A DNA stretch of 64,000 nucleotides from Ovoidimarina sediminis. Its GTDB lineage: Bacteria; Pseudomonadota; Alphaproteobacteria; Rhodobacterales; Rhodobacteraceae. Positions 6,892 through 16,249 of this stretch are shown here, piece after piece (within the stretch, counting starts at the first letter, position 1; each line of letters begins with the position of its first letter). The position numbers were made by a program, and so were the translations under genes. The notes beneath the pieces were generated by a model. That model was not told the DNA's origin. It saw only the letters and a list, made by a program, of their open reading frames with translations, and searched no databases. Location of the stretch: NCBI RefSeq assembly GCF_032586175.1, contig NZ_JAWHTE010000013.1, positions 62,001 to 126,000 of the forward strand, in the 5' to 3' direction.

Positions 6892-9753
6892 ATGAGCCAG
6901 AACGGCCATCTCCTATTCATAATCGCCATGCTGCCCTTTCTCGGCGCGCTCCTCCCCGGTGTAATGATCCGTGCGGGACGCACCGTATGCGCCTGGTTCA
7001 CGGCGGTGCCGACGGCCCTTGCACTGATCATGCTTCTCATCCTCGCGCCCGCGGTTCTGCGTGGCGAGGTTATCCAGGCGGAGATCGACTGGCTGCCTCA
7101 CCTCGGCCTCTCGGCATCATTCTTTCTCGACGGCCTCGGCCTTCTCTTCGCAGGAATGATTCTTGGGGTCGGGCTTCTCATCACGCTCTATGCGCGGTTC
7201 TATCTCTCCGGCGACGACCCTATGGGGCAGTTCTACACGTACCTGCTGCTGTTCCAGGGCGCCATGCTCGGAATCGTTGTCTCGGACAATATCCTGCTTC
7301 TCTTGATTTTCTGGGAACTGACGTCGCTCTCGTCTTTCCTTCTCATCGGCTACTGGAAACACCTGCCGGAAGGCCGGCAGGGCGCCAGAATGGCTCTCGC
7401 GGTGACAGGCTCGGGCGGGCTCGCGATGATCGGCGGCATGCTGATCCTCGGCAATATCGTGGGCAGCTACAACCTGACCGATATCTTGCAGGCGGGCGAT
7501 CAGATCCGGGCGTCCGAGTGGTATATGCCCGCCCTTATTCTGATCCTTCTGGGCGCGTTTACGAAATCCGCCCAGTTCCCCTTCCACTTCTGGCTTCCCC
7601 ACGCCATGGCTGCGCCCACACCGGTATCGGCCTACCTGCACTCGGCCACGATGGTGAAAGCTGGCGTGTTCCTCATGGCGCGTACGTGGCCTGCGCTCTC
7701 GGGTACGGACGCATGGTTCTACATCGTCGCCACGACGGGACTTGTCACCATGGTCCTCGGCGCACTGATCGCGCTCTTCAAGGACGATCTGAAAGCGCTG
7801 CTTGCCTTTTCGACCGTAAGCCACCTTGGCCTTCTGACGATGCTTCTCGGCTTCGGCACCGAAGCTGCTGCCGTTGCAGCGGTGTTCCACATCATCAACC
7901 ACCTGACCTTCAAGGCCGCGCTCTTCATGACGGCGGGGATCGTCGATCACGAAACCCACACCCGGGACATTAAGCGTCTTGGTGGTCTGCGCCATCTCAT
8001 GCCGATCACCTTCCTGATCGGCACCGTGGCCGCGCTGTCGATGGCGGGTATTCCGCTATTTAACGGCTTCCTGTCAAAGGAAATGATGCTCGAAGAGGCC
8101 TCGCACACCGATTGGTTGGGAAGTCACTATGCGGTCCCGGTGCTCGCCACGATCGGTGCACTCCTGTCGGTCGCCTACTCCTTCCGCTTCGTCGCACATG
8201 TCTTCCTCGGCCCGAAGCGCGAAGACTACCCGCATAAGCCACATGATCCGCCGTTTGGCATGTGGGCAGCGCCAGCGCTTCTGACCATCCTGGTTCTGGT
8301 GATCGGCATCGCCCCGTTTCTGGCAGAAGGTATCGTAACCGCAGCGGCCAATGCCGTGACCGGGGCCGACCTTCATCCGCACCTCAAGATCTGGCACGGC
8401 GTGACCCCGGCACTTTGGATGTCAGTGATCGCCGTCCTCGGCGGAGCGGCCCTGCTGACCGCCCACGCACCGCTCGACCGGGCCTGGCTGACCGCGCCGC
8501 GCCCGGAGGCCAAGGCAATCTTTGACGCGATCGTCAGCTGGGCGGCATCTGCCGCACGTCGGATCACGGAGGTCACGCACAATGGTGCGATCAGCCGCTA
8601 CCTCGCGATCTTCACGGTGACGTCCGTCTTTCTTGGCTGGGTCGCCTATTCCGGCAGCGGGCTGCCGGCGCCAACGCGGGAGTTGCTCCCCATTCCTCCG
8701 GTGATCGCGGTGGGCTGGGTGATGCTGATCGTTGCGACGATTTCCGTAACCGTGATGCACCACCACCGTTTCAGGGCCTTGGTCCTGGTGGGCATCATCG
8801 GCCTCGTGATCTCCACAGGCTTCGTCTACCTCTCGGCCCCGGACCTTGCGCTAACGCAGATCTCGGTCGAAACCGTGACGATCATGCTCCTGCTTCTTGC
8901 GCTGCACTTCATGCCACAGATGACGCCGAAGGAAAGCTCGATGACCCGCAAGGGACGTGACGGGCTCATCGCCCTCGCGGCAGGCGGTGGCGTGGGCGCA
9001 CTCGCCTACGCCTTCCTTATGAGAGATATCGAGACGATTTCGGGATACCATCTTGCCAACAGCTATGAAGGCGGCGGCGGCACCAATGTCGTCAACGTCA
9101 TCTTGGTGGATTTCAGAGGCTACGATACCTACGGCGAAATCATAGTCCTCGGCATTGCAGGCCTCGTGATCTACGCCCTCATGCATGCACTCCTCGATGG
9201 GCCGGCGGCGCGACGCCTCAAGAACCTCGATTATTCCTACGACCGCTCTCGCGATCGTCACCCGCTCATGATGGTGGTCGTGACGCGTGTCCTCATGCCG
9301 ATTGCCGTGATCGTCGGCATCTACATCTTCCTGCGCGGCCACAATCAGCCAGGCGGCGGGTTTGTCGCCGGCCTCGTGATCGCCATCGCCCTCCTGATGC
9401 AGTACATGGCTTCTGGCTTCGCCTGGACGCAGGAGCGCAAGAAGATCGAGTATCACACGATGATCGGCCTCGGCGTGGTCATCGCGGGCCTAACCGGAGC
9501 CGGAGCATGGCTCGCCGGGCGCCCGTTTCTCACCAGTTCCTACACCTATGTCCATCTGCCTCCGATTGAGGAGTTTGAACTGGCAACGGCGATGCTGTTC
9601 GATCTTGGCGTCTTCCTGACCGTCCTTGGTGCAGTCATGCTGATGCTCTACAGCCTGTCACGGATTGCACGCTTCGCGGGCGAGACGGTGAATGTCGGGC
9701 CGATGGACTACGACCCCGGCGAACGGGCCGGCGACGGGCCGGAGGATCGCTGA
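6892..9753 (+). CDS. mrpA: Mrp-type monovalent cation/H+ antiporter, fused subunits A and B
   Basis: A 953-residue membrane protein. Residues 1 to about 780 are MrpA: the NuoL-like core with the F-W-E-L-T-S-L-S-S glutamate motif, the F-T-K-S-A-Q-F-P-F-H-F-W-L-P-H-A-M segment carrying the essential Lys, and the family's extra C-terminal helices. From about residue 789 a MnhB domain follows (R-V-L-M-P-I-A, then G-H-N-Q-P-G-G-G-F-V-A-G). This A-B fusion is the PhaA form of alphaproteobacteria, so no separate mrpB is missing. First gene of the operon; mrpC starts two bases after its stop. The complex exchanges Na+ or K+ for protons. Confidence 0.95.
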   Translation: MSQNGHLLFIIAMLPFLGALLPGVMIRAGRTVCAWFTAVPTALALIMLLILAPAVLRGEVIQAEIDWLPHLGLSASFFLDGLGLLFAGMILGVGLLITLYARFYLSGDDPMGQFYTYLLLFQGAMLGIVVSDNILLLLIFWELTSLSSFLLIGYWKHLPEGRQGARMALAVTGSGGLAMIGGMLILGNIVGSYNLTDILQAGDQIRASEWYMPALILILLGAFTKSAQFPFHFWLPHAMAAPTPVSAYLHSATMVKAGVFLMARTWPALSGTDAWFYIVATTGLVTMVLGALIALFKDDLKALLAFSTVSHLGLLTMLLGFGTEAAAVAAVFHIINHLTFKAALFMTAGIVDHETHTRDIKRLGGLRHLMPITFLIGTVAALSMAGIPLFNGFLSKEMMLEEASHTDWLGSHYAVPVLATIGALLSVAYSFRFVAHVFLGPKREDYPHKPHDPPFGMWAAPALLTILVLVIGIAPFLAEGIVTAAANAVTGADLHPHLKIWHGVTPALWMSVIAVLGGAALLTAHAPLDRAWLTAPRPEAKAIFDAIVSWAASAARRITEVTHNGAISRYLAIFTVTSVFLGWVAYSGSGLPAPTRELLPIPPVIAVGWVMLIVATISVTVMHHHRFRALVLVGIIGLVISTGFVYLSAPDLALTQISVETVTIMLLLLALHFMPQMTPKESSMTRKGRDGLIALAAGGGVGALAYAFLMRDIETISGYHLANSYEGGGGTNVVNVILVDFRGYDTYGEIIVLGIAGLVIYALMHALLDGPAARRLKNLDYSYDRSRDRHPLMMVVVTRVLMPIAVIVGIYIFLRGHNQPGGGFVAGLVIAIALLMQYMASGFAWTQERKKIEYHTMIGLGVVIAGLTGAGAWLAGRPFLTSSYTYVHLPPIEEFELATAMLFDLGVFLTVLGAVMLMLYSLSRIARFAGETVNVGPMDYDPGERAGDGPEDR

Positions 9754-9754
9754 T

Positions 9755-10114
9755 ATGGAACTCGTTGTTGCTACCACCGTCGGAACGCTGACAGCTGGCG
9801 GAGTGTACCTGCTCCTCAGGCTCAGGACGTTCCCGGTGATCCTCGGCCTTGCATTCCTGTCCTACGCGGTGAACGTGTTCCTCTTCGCAAGCGGACGGCT
9901 CGCCATCGACATGTCTCCGATCCTCTCGAAGTACGGAGAGGCAAGTTACACCGATCCCCTGCCCCAGGCGCTGGTACTGACAGCTATCGTCATATCCTTC
10001 GGGATGACGGCGGTGCTCGTAATGATCGCGCTTGGCGCGTATCTCGAGGCCAACAGCGACCGGATCGACATCGACGGCGAAGACGACACGACCGAGGAAG
10101 ACGCCCGAGCATGA
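9755..10114 (+). CDS. mrpC: Mrp antiporter subunit C
   Basis: A 119-residue NuoK-like protein with three transmembrane helices. The third segment carries P-L-P-Q-A-L-V-L-T-A-I-V-I, the conserved motif of MrpC/NuoK. The C-terminus is acidic (D-D-T-T-E-E-D). ATG at 9755 lies one base past the mrpA stop, with GGAGG at 9741. Its TGA overlaps the mrpD ATG by four bases, which indicates translational coupling. It belongs to the membrane arm of the antiporter. Confidence 0.93.
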   Translation: MELVVATTVGTLTAGGVYLLLRLRTFPVILGLAFLSYAVNVFLFASGRLAIDMSPILSKYGEASYTDPLPQALVLTAIVISFGMTAVLVMIALGAYLEANSDRIDIDGEDDTTEEDARA

Positions 10115-11643
10115 TGCACTGGATAATTCTCCCCGTCGTTCTGCCTGCACTTCTGGCCCCGCTGATCGGCTTCGTCATGCGTCATGACATAACGCTTGCG
10201 CGCACCGCATCGGTCGCGGGAACGGTGGTCTTGCTGGCCGTGACACTGGGCCTTGCGATGACGGCTGCCGACGGCCAGACGCTCGGCTACCGTCTTGGAA
10301 ACTGGCCAGCCCCATTCGGAATCATATTGGTGCTAGATCGCCTGTCGGCGCTGATGCTGGTCCTCACCGCGACCCTCGCCATCATAGTGCTGATCCACGC
10401 CATCGCGACGGGCTGGGACGCCCGTGGCCGGCATTTTCACGCCTTGTTCCAGTTCCAGCTCATGGGGATCTGCGGTGCCTTCCTGACTGGCGACGTCTTC
10501 AACCTCTTCGTGTTCTTCGAGGTTCTTCTGATTGCATCCTACGGGCTCATGATCCACTCGGGCGGGCGTGACCGGATGCGTGCGGGTCTGCAATACGTTG
10601 TGATGAACCTCGCAGGGTCAACTCTGTTTCTCTTTGCTCTCGGCACGCTGTACGCCTCGACCGGCACGCTCAACATCGCGGATCTCGCGGCGCGCGTGGC
10701 CGAGATGCCGCCCGAGAACACGGCCCTCGTCAGGGTCGCCGCGATCCTTCTGATGATCGTCTTCGCGCTGAAGGCCGCGCTCTTCCCGCTTCAGTTCTGG
10801 CTGCCGGGGACCTATGCCAATGCTCCCGCACCGGTCGCAGCACTGTTCGCGATCATGACGAAGGTGGGCGCTTATGCCATCCTGCGTGTGCACACCACAT
10901 CCTTCGGGCCCGGCATCCCCGGCACCGACGGGCTCATCGGCACATGGCTCTTTCCGGCGGCGATCGTCACGATCGCGGTCGGCGCCTTCGGCGTGCTGGG
11001 TGCCCGCCGCCTGTTGCCCCTCATATCCTTTTCGGTCGCCGGCTCAATGGGCACCCTCCTGGTGGCGGTTTCGGCCTTTTCGCCTGCGGCCACTTCAGCG
11101 GCGCTCTACTACATGGTGCATTCCACCTTCGCCGCGGCCTGTCTCTTTCTGATCGCCGATCTCGTGGTGACACGGCGGGCCACAGACACGCTCAACACCA
11201 CACCCGCAACGCTGCAGAACGGTCTTTTCGCAGCGCTCTTTTTCGCAGCCGCGATCGCCATGGCGGGCATGCCTCCGCTCAGTGGCTTTCTTGGCAAACT
11301 CCTCGTACTCGATGCGATGCGCGAGCCTGGGCAGATCGGCTGGGTCTGGACGGCCATTCTCGCCGGTTCGCTTCTTACCATCGTGGGTTTCGCCCGGGCG
11401 GGTAGCACGCTGTTCTGGAAATCCACGTCGATCCCGATGCCCGCGACCGATGACACCGCTCCCGTGGCAGTGGCAGCGGCAGGCCCATTCCAGATCGCGC
11501 CCACCATTCTGGCTTTTGCCGCACTCGCGGCGCTCGCGATCTTCGCAGGCCCTGTCTTTGGATATTTCGAAGACACCTCCACGCAACTCTTTGACCGCGC
11601 CGGCTACATTGCGGCGGTTCTCGGAACGGATGGAGGGAACTGA
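10111..11643 (+). CDS. mrpD: Mrp antiporter subunit D
   Basis: A 510-residue NuoM/NuoN-like protein with about 14 transmembrane helices. It shows the F-F-E-V-L-L-I-A-S-Y glutamate motif near residue 137, the L-K-A-A-L-F-P-L-Q-F-W-L-P-G lysine segment near residue 220, and G-M-P-P-L-S-G-F-L-G-K near residue 390, all characteristic of the proton-translocating subunits shared with complex I. Together with MrpA it forms the likely ion path. Overlaps mrpC by four bases and precedes mrpE by three. Confidence 0.95.
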   Translation: MMHWIILPVVLPALLAPLIGFVMRHDITLARTASVAGTVVLLAVTLGLAMTAADGQTLGYRLGNWPAPFGIILVLDRLSALMLVLTATLAIIVLIHAIATGWDARGRHFHALFQFQLMGICGAFLTGDVFNLFVFFEVLLIASYGLMIHSGGRDRMRAGLQYVVMNLAGSTLFLFALGTLYASTGTLNIADLAARVAEMPPENTALVRVAAILLMIVFALKAALFPLQFWLPGTYANAPAPVAALFAIMTKVGAYAILRVHTTSFGPGIPGTDGLIGTWLFPAAIVTIAVGAFGVLGARRLLPLISFSVAGSMGTLLVAVSAFSPAATSAALYYMVHSTFAAACLFLIADLVVTRRATDTLNTTPATLQNGLFAALFFAAAIAMAGMPPLSGFLGKLLVLDAMREPGQIGWVWTAILAGSLLTIVGFARAGSTLFWKSTSIPMPATDDTAPVAVAAAGPFQIAPTILAFAALAALAIFAGPVFGYFEDTSTQLFDRAGYIAAVLGTDGGN

Positions 11644-11646
11644 GCA

Positions 11647-12138
11647 ATGCTGGCGAGACTGATACCGCATCCGCTCCTGAGCCTGACCCTCACCGTCGTG
11701 TGGCTCGGGCTCGTCAACAAGTTTACGCTCGGCAACTTGATCCTCGGGGCCGTCTTCGGTTTAGCCGTTCCGATGCTGACAGCGGCCTACTGGCCCAATC
11801 GCCCCCGGATCAGCCGCCCATTCAAGATCGCCGAATACTTGCTGATCGTCATCTGGGATATCATCGTGGCCAATGTGCAAGTCGCGATGATCATCCTGTT
11901 CCGGCGTGACAGCAACATCCGATCCCACTGGATCCCGGTCCCCCTTGAACTGACCTCGGCAGAGGCCATTACGGTCCTGGCAGGCACGATTACGATGACG
12001 CCCGGTACGGTTTCAGCCATGCTTTCGGCCGATGGCAGCGCGATCCTGGTGCACTGCCTGCACACCGACGACCCAGACCAGGTAAGAGACGACATCAAAT
12101 CCCGCTATGAACGACGACTGAAGGAGATCTTCCGTTGA
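11647..12138 (+). CDS. mrpE: Mrp antiporter subunit E
   Basis: A 163-residue membrane subunit with two to three N-terminal hydrophobic helices and a cytoplasmic C-terminal domain. Family marks are I-V-A-N-V-Q-V-A near residue 75 and the T-M-T-P-G-T-V segment near residue 118, found in MrpE proteins. It is an assembly and stability subunit of the Mrp complex rather than an ion-conducting one. The coding end overlaps the TTG start of mrpF. Confidence 0.93.
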   Translation: MLARLIPHPLLSLTLTVVWLGLVNKFTLGNLILGAVFGLAVPMLTAAYWPNRPRISRPFKIAEYLLIVIWDIIVANVQVAMIILFRRDSNIRSHWIPVPLELTSAEAITVLAGTITMTPGTVSAMLSADGSAILVHCLHTDDPDQVRDDIKSRYERRLKEIFR

Positions 12139-12404
12139 TCGAATACGCACTCATGTTCGCCGCCGGCTGCTACGGGGTCGCCCTTCTGCTTGATCTTTGG
12201 CGGATCGCTGTTGGGCCCGACGCAAGCGACCGGATCCTCGCGCTCGACACAATGGTCATCAACTTCATAGCGTTATTGGTGCTCTATGGCGTCTGGCGTG
12301 GCACAGCGATCTATTTCGAAGCCGCCATGCTGATCGCAATGGTCGGCTTCGTATCGACCGTCGCCTATTGCCGCTACATCCTGCGCGGCGACATCATCGA
12401 GTGA
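12135..12404 (+). CDS. mrpF: Mrp antiporter subunit F
   Basis: An 89-residue protein with three transmembrane helices and the family motif G-P-D-A-S-D-R-I-L-A-L-D near residue 28. The start is a TTG at 12135, supported by AAGGAG at 12121-12126 and by the four-base TTGA overlap with the mrpE stop; the next in-frame ATG would remove most of helix 1. MrpF is a small membrane subunit of the antiporter. Confidence 0.92.
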   Translation: MIEYALMFAAGCYGVALLLDLWRIAVGPDASDRILALDTMVINFIALLVLYGVWRGTAIYFEAAMLIAMVGFVSTVAYCRYILRGDIIE

Positions 12405-12413
12405 GGTAACCCA

Positions 12414-12791
12414 ATGACGGCCTTCACGGAAATCCTGATCACGGCCATGCTCGTCATCAGTGGCCTCTTTGGCCTCGTTGGCTCATACGGGCTCATTAAG
12501 CTGAAGAATACAGTGCAGCGCCTTCATGCCCCAACCAAGGCCACGACCTTGGGAATTGGCGGTGTACTGATAGCGTCGATGATCTTTTTCTACGCAAAGA
12601 CCGGCCACATCTCGCTGCATGAGTTGCTAATCACGCTCTTTCTATTCCTGACTGCTCCAATCACCGCAAACTTCATTGCGAAGGCCTACCTCGCACGAAA
12701 TGTGAGTTCAGCCGAATTGCCCGACCGCCCGAGTGAATACGGCTGGTCGGTCTACGACGATCCGCCGGAGAACCGACCAAGCACGCAATGA
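12414..12791 (+). CDS. mrpG: Mrp antiporter subunit G
   Basis: A 125-residue protein with three transmembrane helices, last gene of the operon. The L-K-N-T-V-Q-R-L-H-A-P-T-K segment near residue 32 and the later P-I-T-A-N-F-I-A-K-A marks are diagnostic of MrpG. The C-terminal tail is hydrophilic. It starts nine bases after mrpF. The 172 bases that follow, up to kpsT, contain no clear terminator hairpin and no gene that I can support. Confidence 0.93.
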   Translation: MTAFTEILITAMLVISGLFGLVGSYGLIKLKNTVQRLHAPTKATTLGIGGVLIASMIFFYAKTGHISLHELLITLFLFLTAPITANFIAKAYLARNVSSAELPDRPSEYGWSVYDDPPENRPSTQ

Positions 12792-12963
12792 GGCTCCGAC
12801 GCCGAGAACACACAACGCGCGGTCGGCCATGATCGGCTGATATCTGGCAACAGTTCGCTCAGACTCGGAAGGAGGGATATTTCCTCCGCCCAATTCTTGC
12901 CTTACGGTGCAGTTAACCAAGGCTCGAAAAGAGCCAACGAGGCCCCGGGCAGGTCAACGCAAT

Positions 12964-13623
12964 ATGATCGAGTTTCGCAATGTGTCGAAGTCCTTCTGGA
13001 CCGGCAAGCAGCGCAAGGTGATCCTTGATCGTGCCAGCTTTCGTGTGACCCCCGGAAATTCACTCGGCATCCTCGCCCGGAACGGCACGGGCAAATCCAC
13101 CGTGATCAACATGATGGCGGGGCTTGAAAAACCAGACGAAGGCGAGGTCTACCGCTCCTCCCGCGTCTCTTTTCCGCTCGGTTTCATGGGCGGCGTCGTG
13201 AACCGCCTCACCGGTAAGGAAAACGCACGGTTCATCGCCGAACTCTATGGGATCGATCCAGATTACGTCGAAGCCTACGCACGCTGGATCTGCAGCCTCG
13301 ACGAATACTTCGACATGCCTGTCGGCACCTATTCCACGGGCATGCGTGCGCGCCTATCCTTCGCGCTACTTCTGGCGCTGGATTTCGATTTCTACCTGAT
13401 CGACGAGGGCATGCCCGCCTCCACGGACGTGGAATTCAACCGCAAGGCCGGCGCGATCCTGCGCGAACGGCTCGACCGTGCAACGATCGTGATCGTTTCT
13501 CACCAACCCGAAACTCTCGAGAAGTTCTGCCGCTCAGCTGCGGTTTTGCAGAACGGGCGTCTTATCATGTTCGACAGCCTCGAGGACGCGAAAGAGCTAT
13601 ATGACTACGAAACCCAAAGCTAA
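12964..13623 (+). CDS. kpsT: Capsular polysaccharide ABC transporter ATP-binding protein (KpsT/CtrD type)
   Basis: A 219-residue ATPase. The Walker A is A-R-N-G-T-G-K-S (38-45), the signature Y-S-T-G-M-R-A-R-L-S and the Walker B F-Y-L-I-D-E-G-M-P, the last being typical of KpsT/Wzt exporters rather than generic importers. The short C-terminus, without a sugar-recognition domain, points to KpsT. It overlaps kpsE by 23 bases. The partner permease KpsM is not adjacent: the Mrp operon lies upstream. ATG at 12964 was chosen by homology length; its ribosome site is weak (AGG). Confidence 0.88.
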   Translation: MIEFRNVSKSFWTGKQRKVILDRASFRVTPGNSLGILARNGTGKSTVINMMAGLEKPDEGEVYRSSRVSFPLGFMGGVVNRLTGKENARFIAELYGIDPDYVEAYARWICSLDEYFDMPVGTYSTGMRARLSFALLLALDFDFYLIDEGMPASTDVEFNRKAGAILRERLDRATIVIVSHQPETLEKFCRSAAVLQNGRLIMFDSLEDAKELYDYETQS

Positions 13624-15178
13624 GCGCTTTCGAATCCGTCGCGGCGGTGCCGGTGCGGCTCAGGCCGCCACAAACGCCGTTGCCGAAACGTCGATAGACG
13701 TCGCAGCGGGATCATCCCCGGCAATTCCTGATCCCGAGGCGACCAAGGCAGCTGAAATCGATGCGATCCGCAAGGAGGGCCTGACAGGCCGTCAACTTCG
13801 GATGGCCCGCCGCCTGGCCCACAAGCACGGTCTCGCCCCGGTATCGGAATTCGACGCCGTGCGCCTTCTGCGCAAGAAGGGGATCGATCCCTTCCAGCGC
13901 GCCAACATGCTCGAACTCGTCGTCGCCGACACCACGCCACCGAAGGAAGAGGCGCCGACGCCGAAGATAATCCGCCCTGAAATGAAGCGCTCCACGGCGC
14001 TTTCGACGGATGTGGCCGATCCTCTTGCGCGCGGTATGCAGGAAGTCGCGGAAATCCAGCGCGACATCGTCCGTCGGCGCCGGCGGAGCCTGGCTCTTCT
14101 CGCCGCCCGGCTTGGTGCCTTCGTCGCCCTGCCGACACTGTTCGTCGGGATCTACTTCTTCGCAGTAGCGACGCCCATGTACGCGACCAAGTCGGAATTC
14201 GTGATCCAGCAGGCCGACAGCGCCGCGGGTGCGGGTATGGGTGGTCTCCTATCCGGCACCGGCCTTGGCACCAGCCAGGATTCCATCACCGTTCAGGGTT
14301 ATCTGAACTCTCGCGAGGCAATGCTGCGGCTCGATGCAGACAAGGGCTTCAAAGCCCATTTCAGCGATCCATCGGTAGACTTCATTCAGCGCTTGGACCC
14401 GGACGCCTCGAACGAAGACGCCTACAAGATCTTCCGCCGCAACGTTAAGATTGGCTACGATCCGACCGAGGGCCTCGTCCGGATGGAGGTGATCGCCGCC
14501 TCGCCAGAAGTCAGCGCCGACTTCTCGCGAGCATTGATTGGCTATGCGGAAGAACAGGTCGACCACCTGACCCAGCGGCTCCGGGCCGACCAGATGAAGG
14601 GCGCCAACAGCGTTTTCGAAGAGGCTGAGGCGAAGATGGTCGCGGCTCAGGAACGCGTATTGGCACTTCAGGAACAGCTCGGCGTCTTCGATCCGGTTTC
14701 GGAAAACTCCGCCCTTATGAGCCAGATCACGAATTTCGAGGTTCAACTCGCTGAAAAGCGCCTGTCTTTGCAGCAATTGCTCGACAACGCACAACCGAAC
14801 CAGGCCCGTGTTGCGGGCACCGAGGGCGATATCGCGCGCCTCGAAACGATGATCGCCGATCTCAGAAGCCAGCTCACCCAGGGCCGCGGTGCCGAAGGCT
14901 CTCTTGCCTCGGTCTCGGGCCAGCTCAGGATGGCCGAGGTCGATCTCGAAACCCGGACCCTGATGATGCAGGAAGCTTTGCAACAGCTGGAAAGCGCACG
15001 GGTCGAAGCCAACCGGCAAGTCCGGTACCTGTCCCTCGGCGTGAACCCGGTGCCCCCCGACGAACCAACCTACCCACGCGCCTTCGAAAACACGATCCTC
15101 GCGCTTTTGATCTTCTCGGGCATTTATCTTCTCATCTCGCTCACGGCCTCGATCCTGAGAGAACAGGTTTCGAATTGA
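13601..15178 (+). CDS. kpsE: Capsule polysaccharide export inner-membrane protein (KpsE/CtrB/Wzz-like)
   Basis: A 525-residue polysaccharide co-polymerase/export protein. A basic, low-complexity cytoplasmic N-terminus of about 160 residues leads to transmembrane helix 1 (about 166-190), a large periplasmic region rich in coiled coil (about 300-470, with E-A-K-M-V-A-A-Q-E-R and L-R-S-Q-L-T-Q), and a C-terminal helix at about 497-519. T-P-M-Y-A-T-K-S-E-F after helix 1 is a family mark. Normal KpsE proteins are about 380 residues; the long N-terminal extension is typical of Rhodobacterales. Works with KpsT, KpsM and an outer-membrane KpsD. Confidence 0.85.
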   Translation: MTTKPKAKRFRIRRGGAGAAQAATNAVAETSIDVAAGSSPAIPDPEATKAAEIDAIRKEGLTGRQLRMARRLAHKHGLAPVSEFDAVRLLRKKGIDPFQRANMLELVVADTTPPKEEAPTPKIIRPEMKRSTALSTDVADPLARGMQEVAEIQRDIVRRRRRSLALLAARLGAFVALPTLFVGIYFFAVATPMYATKSEFVIQQADSAAGAGMGGLLSGTGLGTSQDSITVQGYLNSREAMLRLDADKGFKAHFSDPSVDFIQRLDPDASNEDAYKIFRRNVKIGYDPTEGLVRMEVIAASPEVSADFSRALIGYAEEQVDHLTQRLRADQMKGANSVFEEAEAKMVAAQERVLALQEQLGVFDPVSENSALMSQITNFEVQLAEKRLSLQQLLDNAQPNQARVAGTEGDIARLETMIADLRSQLTQGRGAEGSLASVSGQLRMAEVDLETRTLMMQEALQQLESARVEANRQVRYLSLGVNPVPPDEPTYPRAFENTILALLIFSGIYLLISLTASILREQVSN

Positions 15179-15212
15179 GGGATTTCGCTGAAACCATGGT
15201 GCAACAGGAAGG

Positions 15213-16148
15213 CTAGTCCCTCCCCGTCTCCGTCACGATATGAAGCGCTCCGCCACGCCCGCGGAAATAGGCTTTGCATTGACTGACGAACTGCTGAACA
15301 AGTCGGCGCGGCCTCGTCCGGTCGTAACCGATTGAAAGCGTCAGCGGCGGCAGCGGATCGGCAATCGGTCGGGCAACAAGACGCTGGCCTGCATAGCTCA
15401 AGTCGGTTGCGGGAAGCATGTTCAGAACGGCGCTACCATAACCGGCCCCAACCATGCCGCGTACCATCTCTGTCGAATTCGCATAGACCAATCTCATCGG
15501 GCTCTGCCCGGCTTCATCGAACAACCGCCGATAGTAATCGGAAGCAATCGGGCGGTTCAACACAACGATCGGCTCGCAGGCAAGATCCGCCAGCCGCACG
15601 ACATCGGATCTGGCAAGAGGATTGCCCGCAGAAAGAAGACAATATGCCGGCGCATCGATCAGCACGTCGAATTCAACCTGCGGTCGCATCACGTTGGACA
15701 CGAAGAGGATGACGTCGAACCCTCCCGAGAGAAGCCCCTCTTGCGCGCGGTCGTTGTCGCATTCCTCCATATGGAGTGTAACGGCACCATCCCGCCCCGC
15801 GAGCCCCTCGAGGATCCGCGGCAGGAAAGCCGGCGCAACTGGCGCATAATAGCCGATCCTCAGATCACCAGTCAGCGAGTGCTTCAGGTCGGAACCTTCG
15901 AGCATCACTGTGTCATATTCCTCGAGGAGGCGAAGGAATTTCTGTTCCAGAACCCGGCCATTCGCCGTCGCCACGATACCCTTTGACCGGAAGCGGTTCA
16001 CAAGCGTGATCTCGAATTGCGCTTCGATCTGGTCGATCGCGGCCGAAACAGCAGAAGCCGCAACGTTCAACTCGTTCGCGGCACGCGCGATACTCCCCAA
16101 CGCCACGGCCCGCGTGAAATAGCGCATGGATCTGAGCGAGACTGTCAA
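15213..16148 (-). CDS. LysR-family transcriptional regulator
   Basis: A 311-residue LysR regulator. Residues 3-62 hold the helix-turn-helix (L-R-S-M-R-Y-F-T-R-A-V ... A-A-N-E-L-N-V-A-A-S-A-V-S-A-A-I), and the rest a periplasmic-binding-protein-like effector domain. It is divergent from the sterol-desaturase-type gene across about 100 bases, so regulation of that gene is a reasonable guess. It converges on kpsE with 34 bases between them; no link to capsule export is evident. Confidence 0.9.
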   Translation of the reverse strand: MTVSLRSMRYFTRAVALGSIARAANELNVAASAVSAAIDQIEAQFEITLVNRFRSKGIVATANGRVLEQKFLRLLEEYDTVMLEGSDLKHSLTGDLRIGYYAPVAPAFLPRILEGLAGRDGAVTLHMEECDNDRAQEGLLSGGFDVILFVSNVMRPQVEFDVLIDAPAYCLLSAGNPLARSDVVRLADLACEPIVVLNRPIASDYYRRLFDEAGQSPMRLVYANSTEMVRGMVGAGYGSAVLNMLPATDLSYAGQRLVARPIADPLPPLTLSIGYDRTRPRRLVQQFVSQCKAYFRGRGGALHIVTETGRD

Positions 16149-16249
16149 TGATACCTCGGAATTTCAGATGATGCGCCTCGTTTAATCCTGTTTTTCACAC
16201 GATATAACTCATGTCAAAATCCTGCAGCCGCGCGAGCCAGGAGGGCGAC

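Noticed and set aside
9251..9753. Apparent absence of mrpB from the antiporter operon
   Set aside because: The MnhB domain is present as the C-terminal part of the fused mrpA product.
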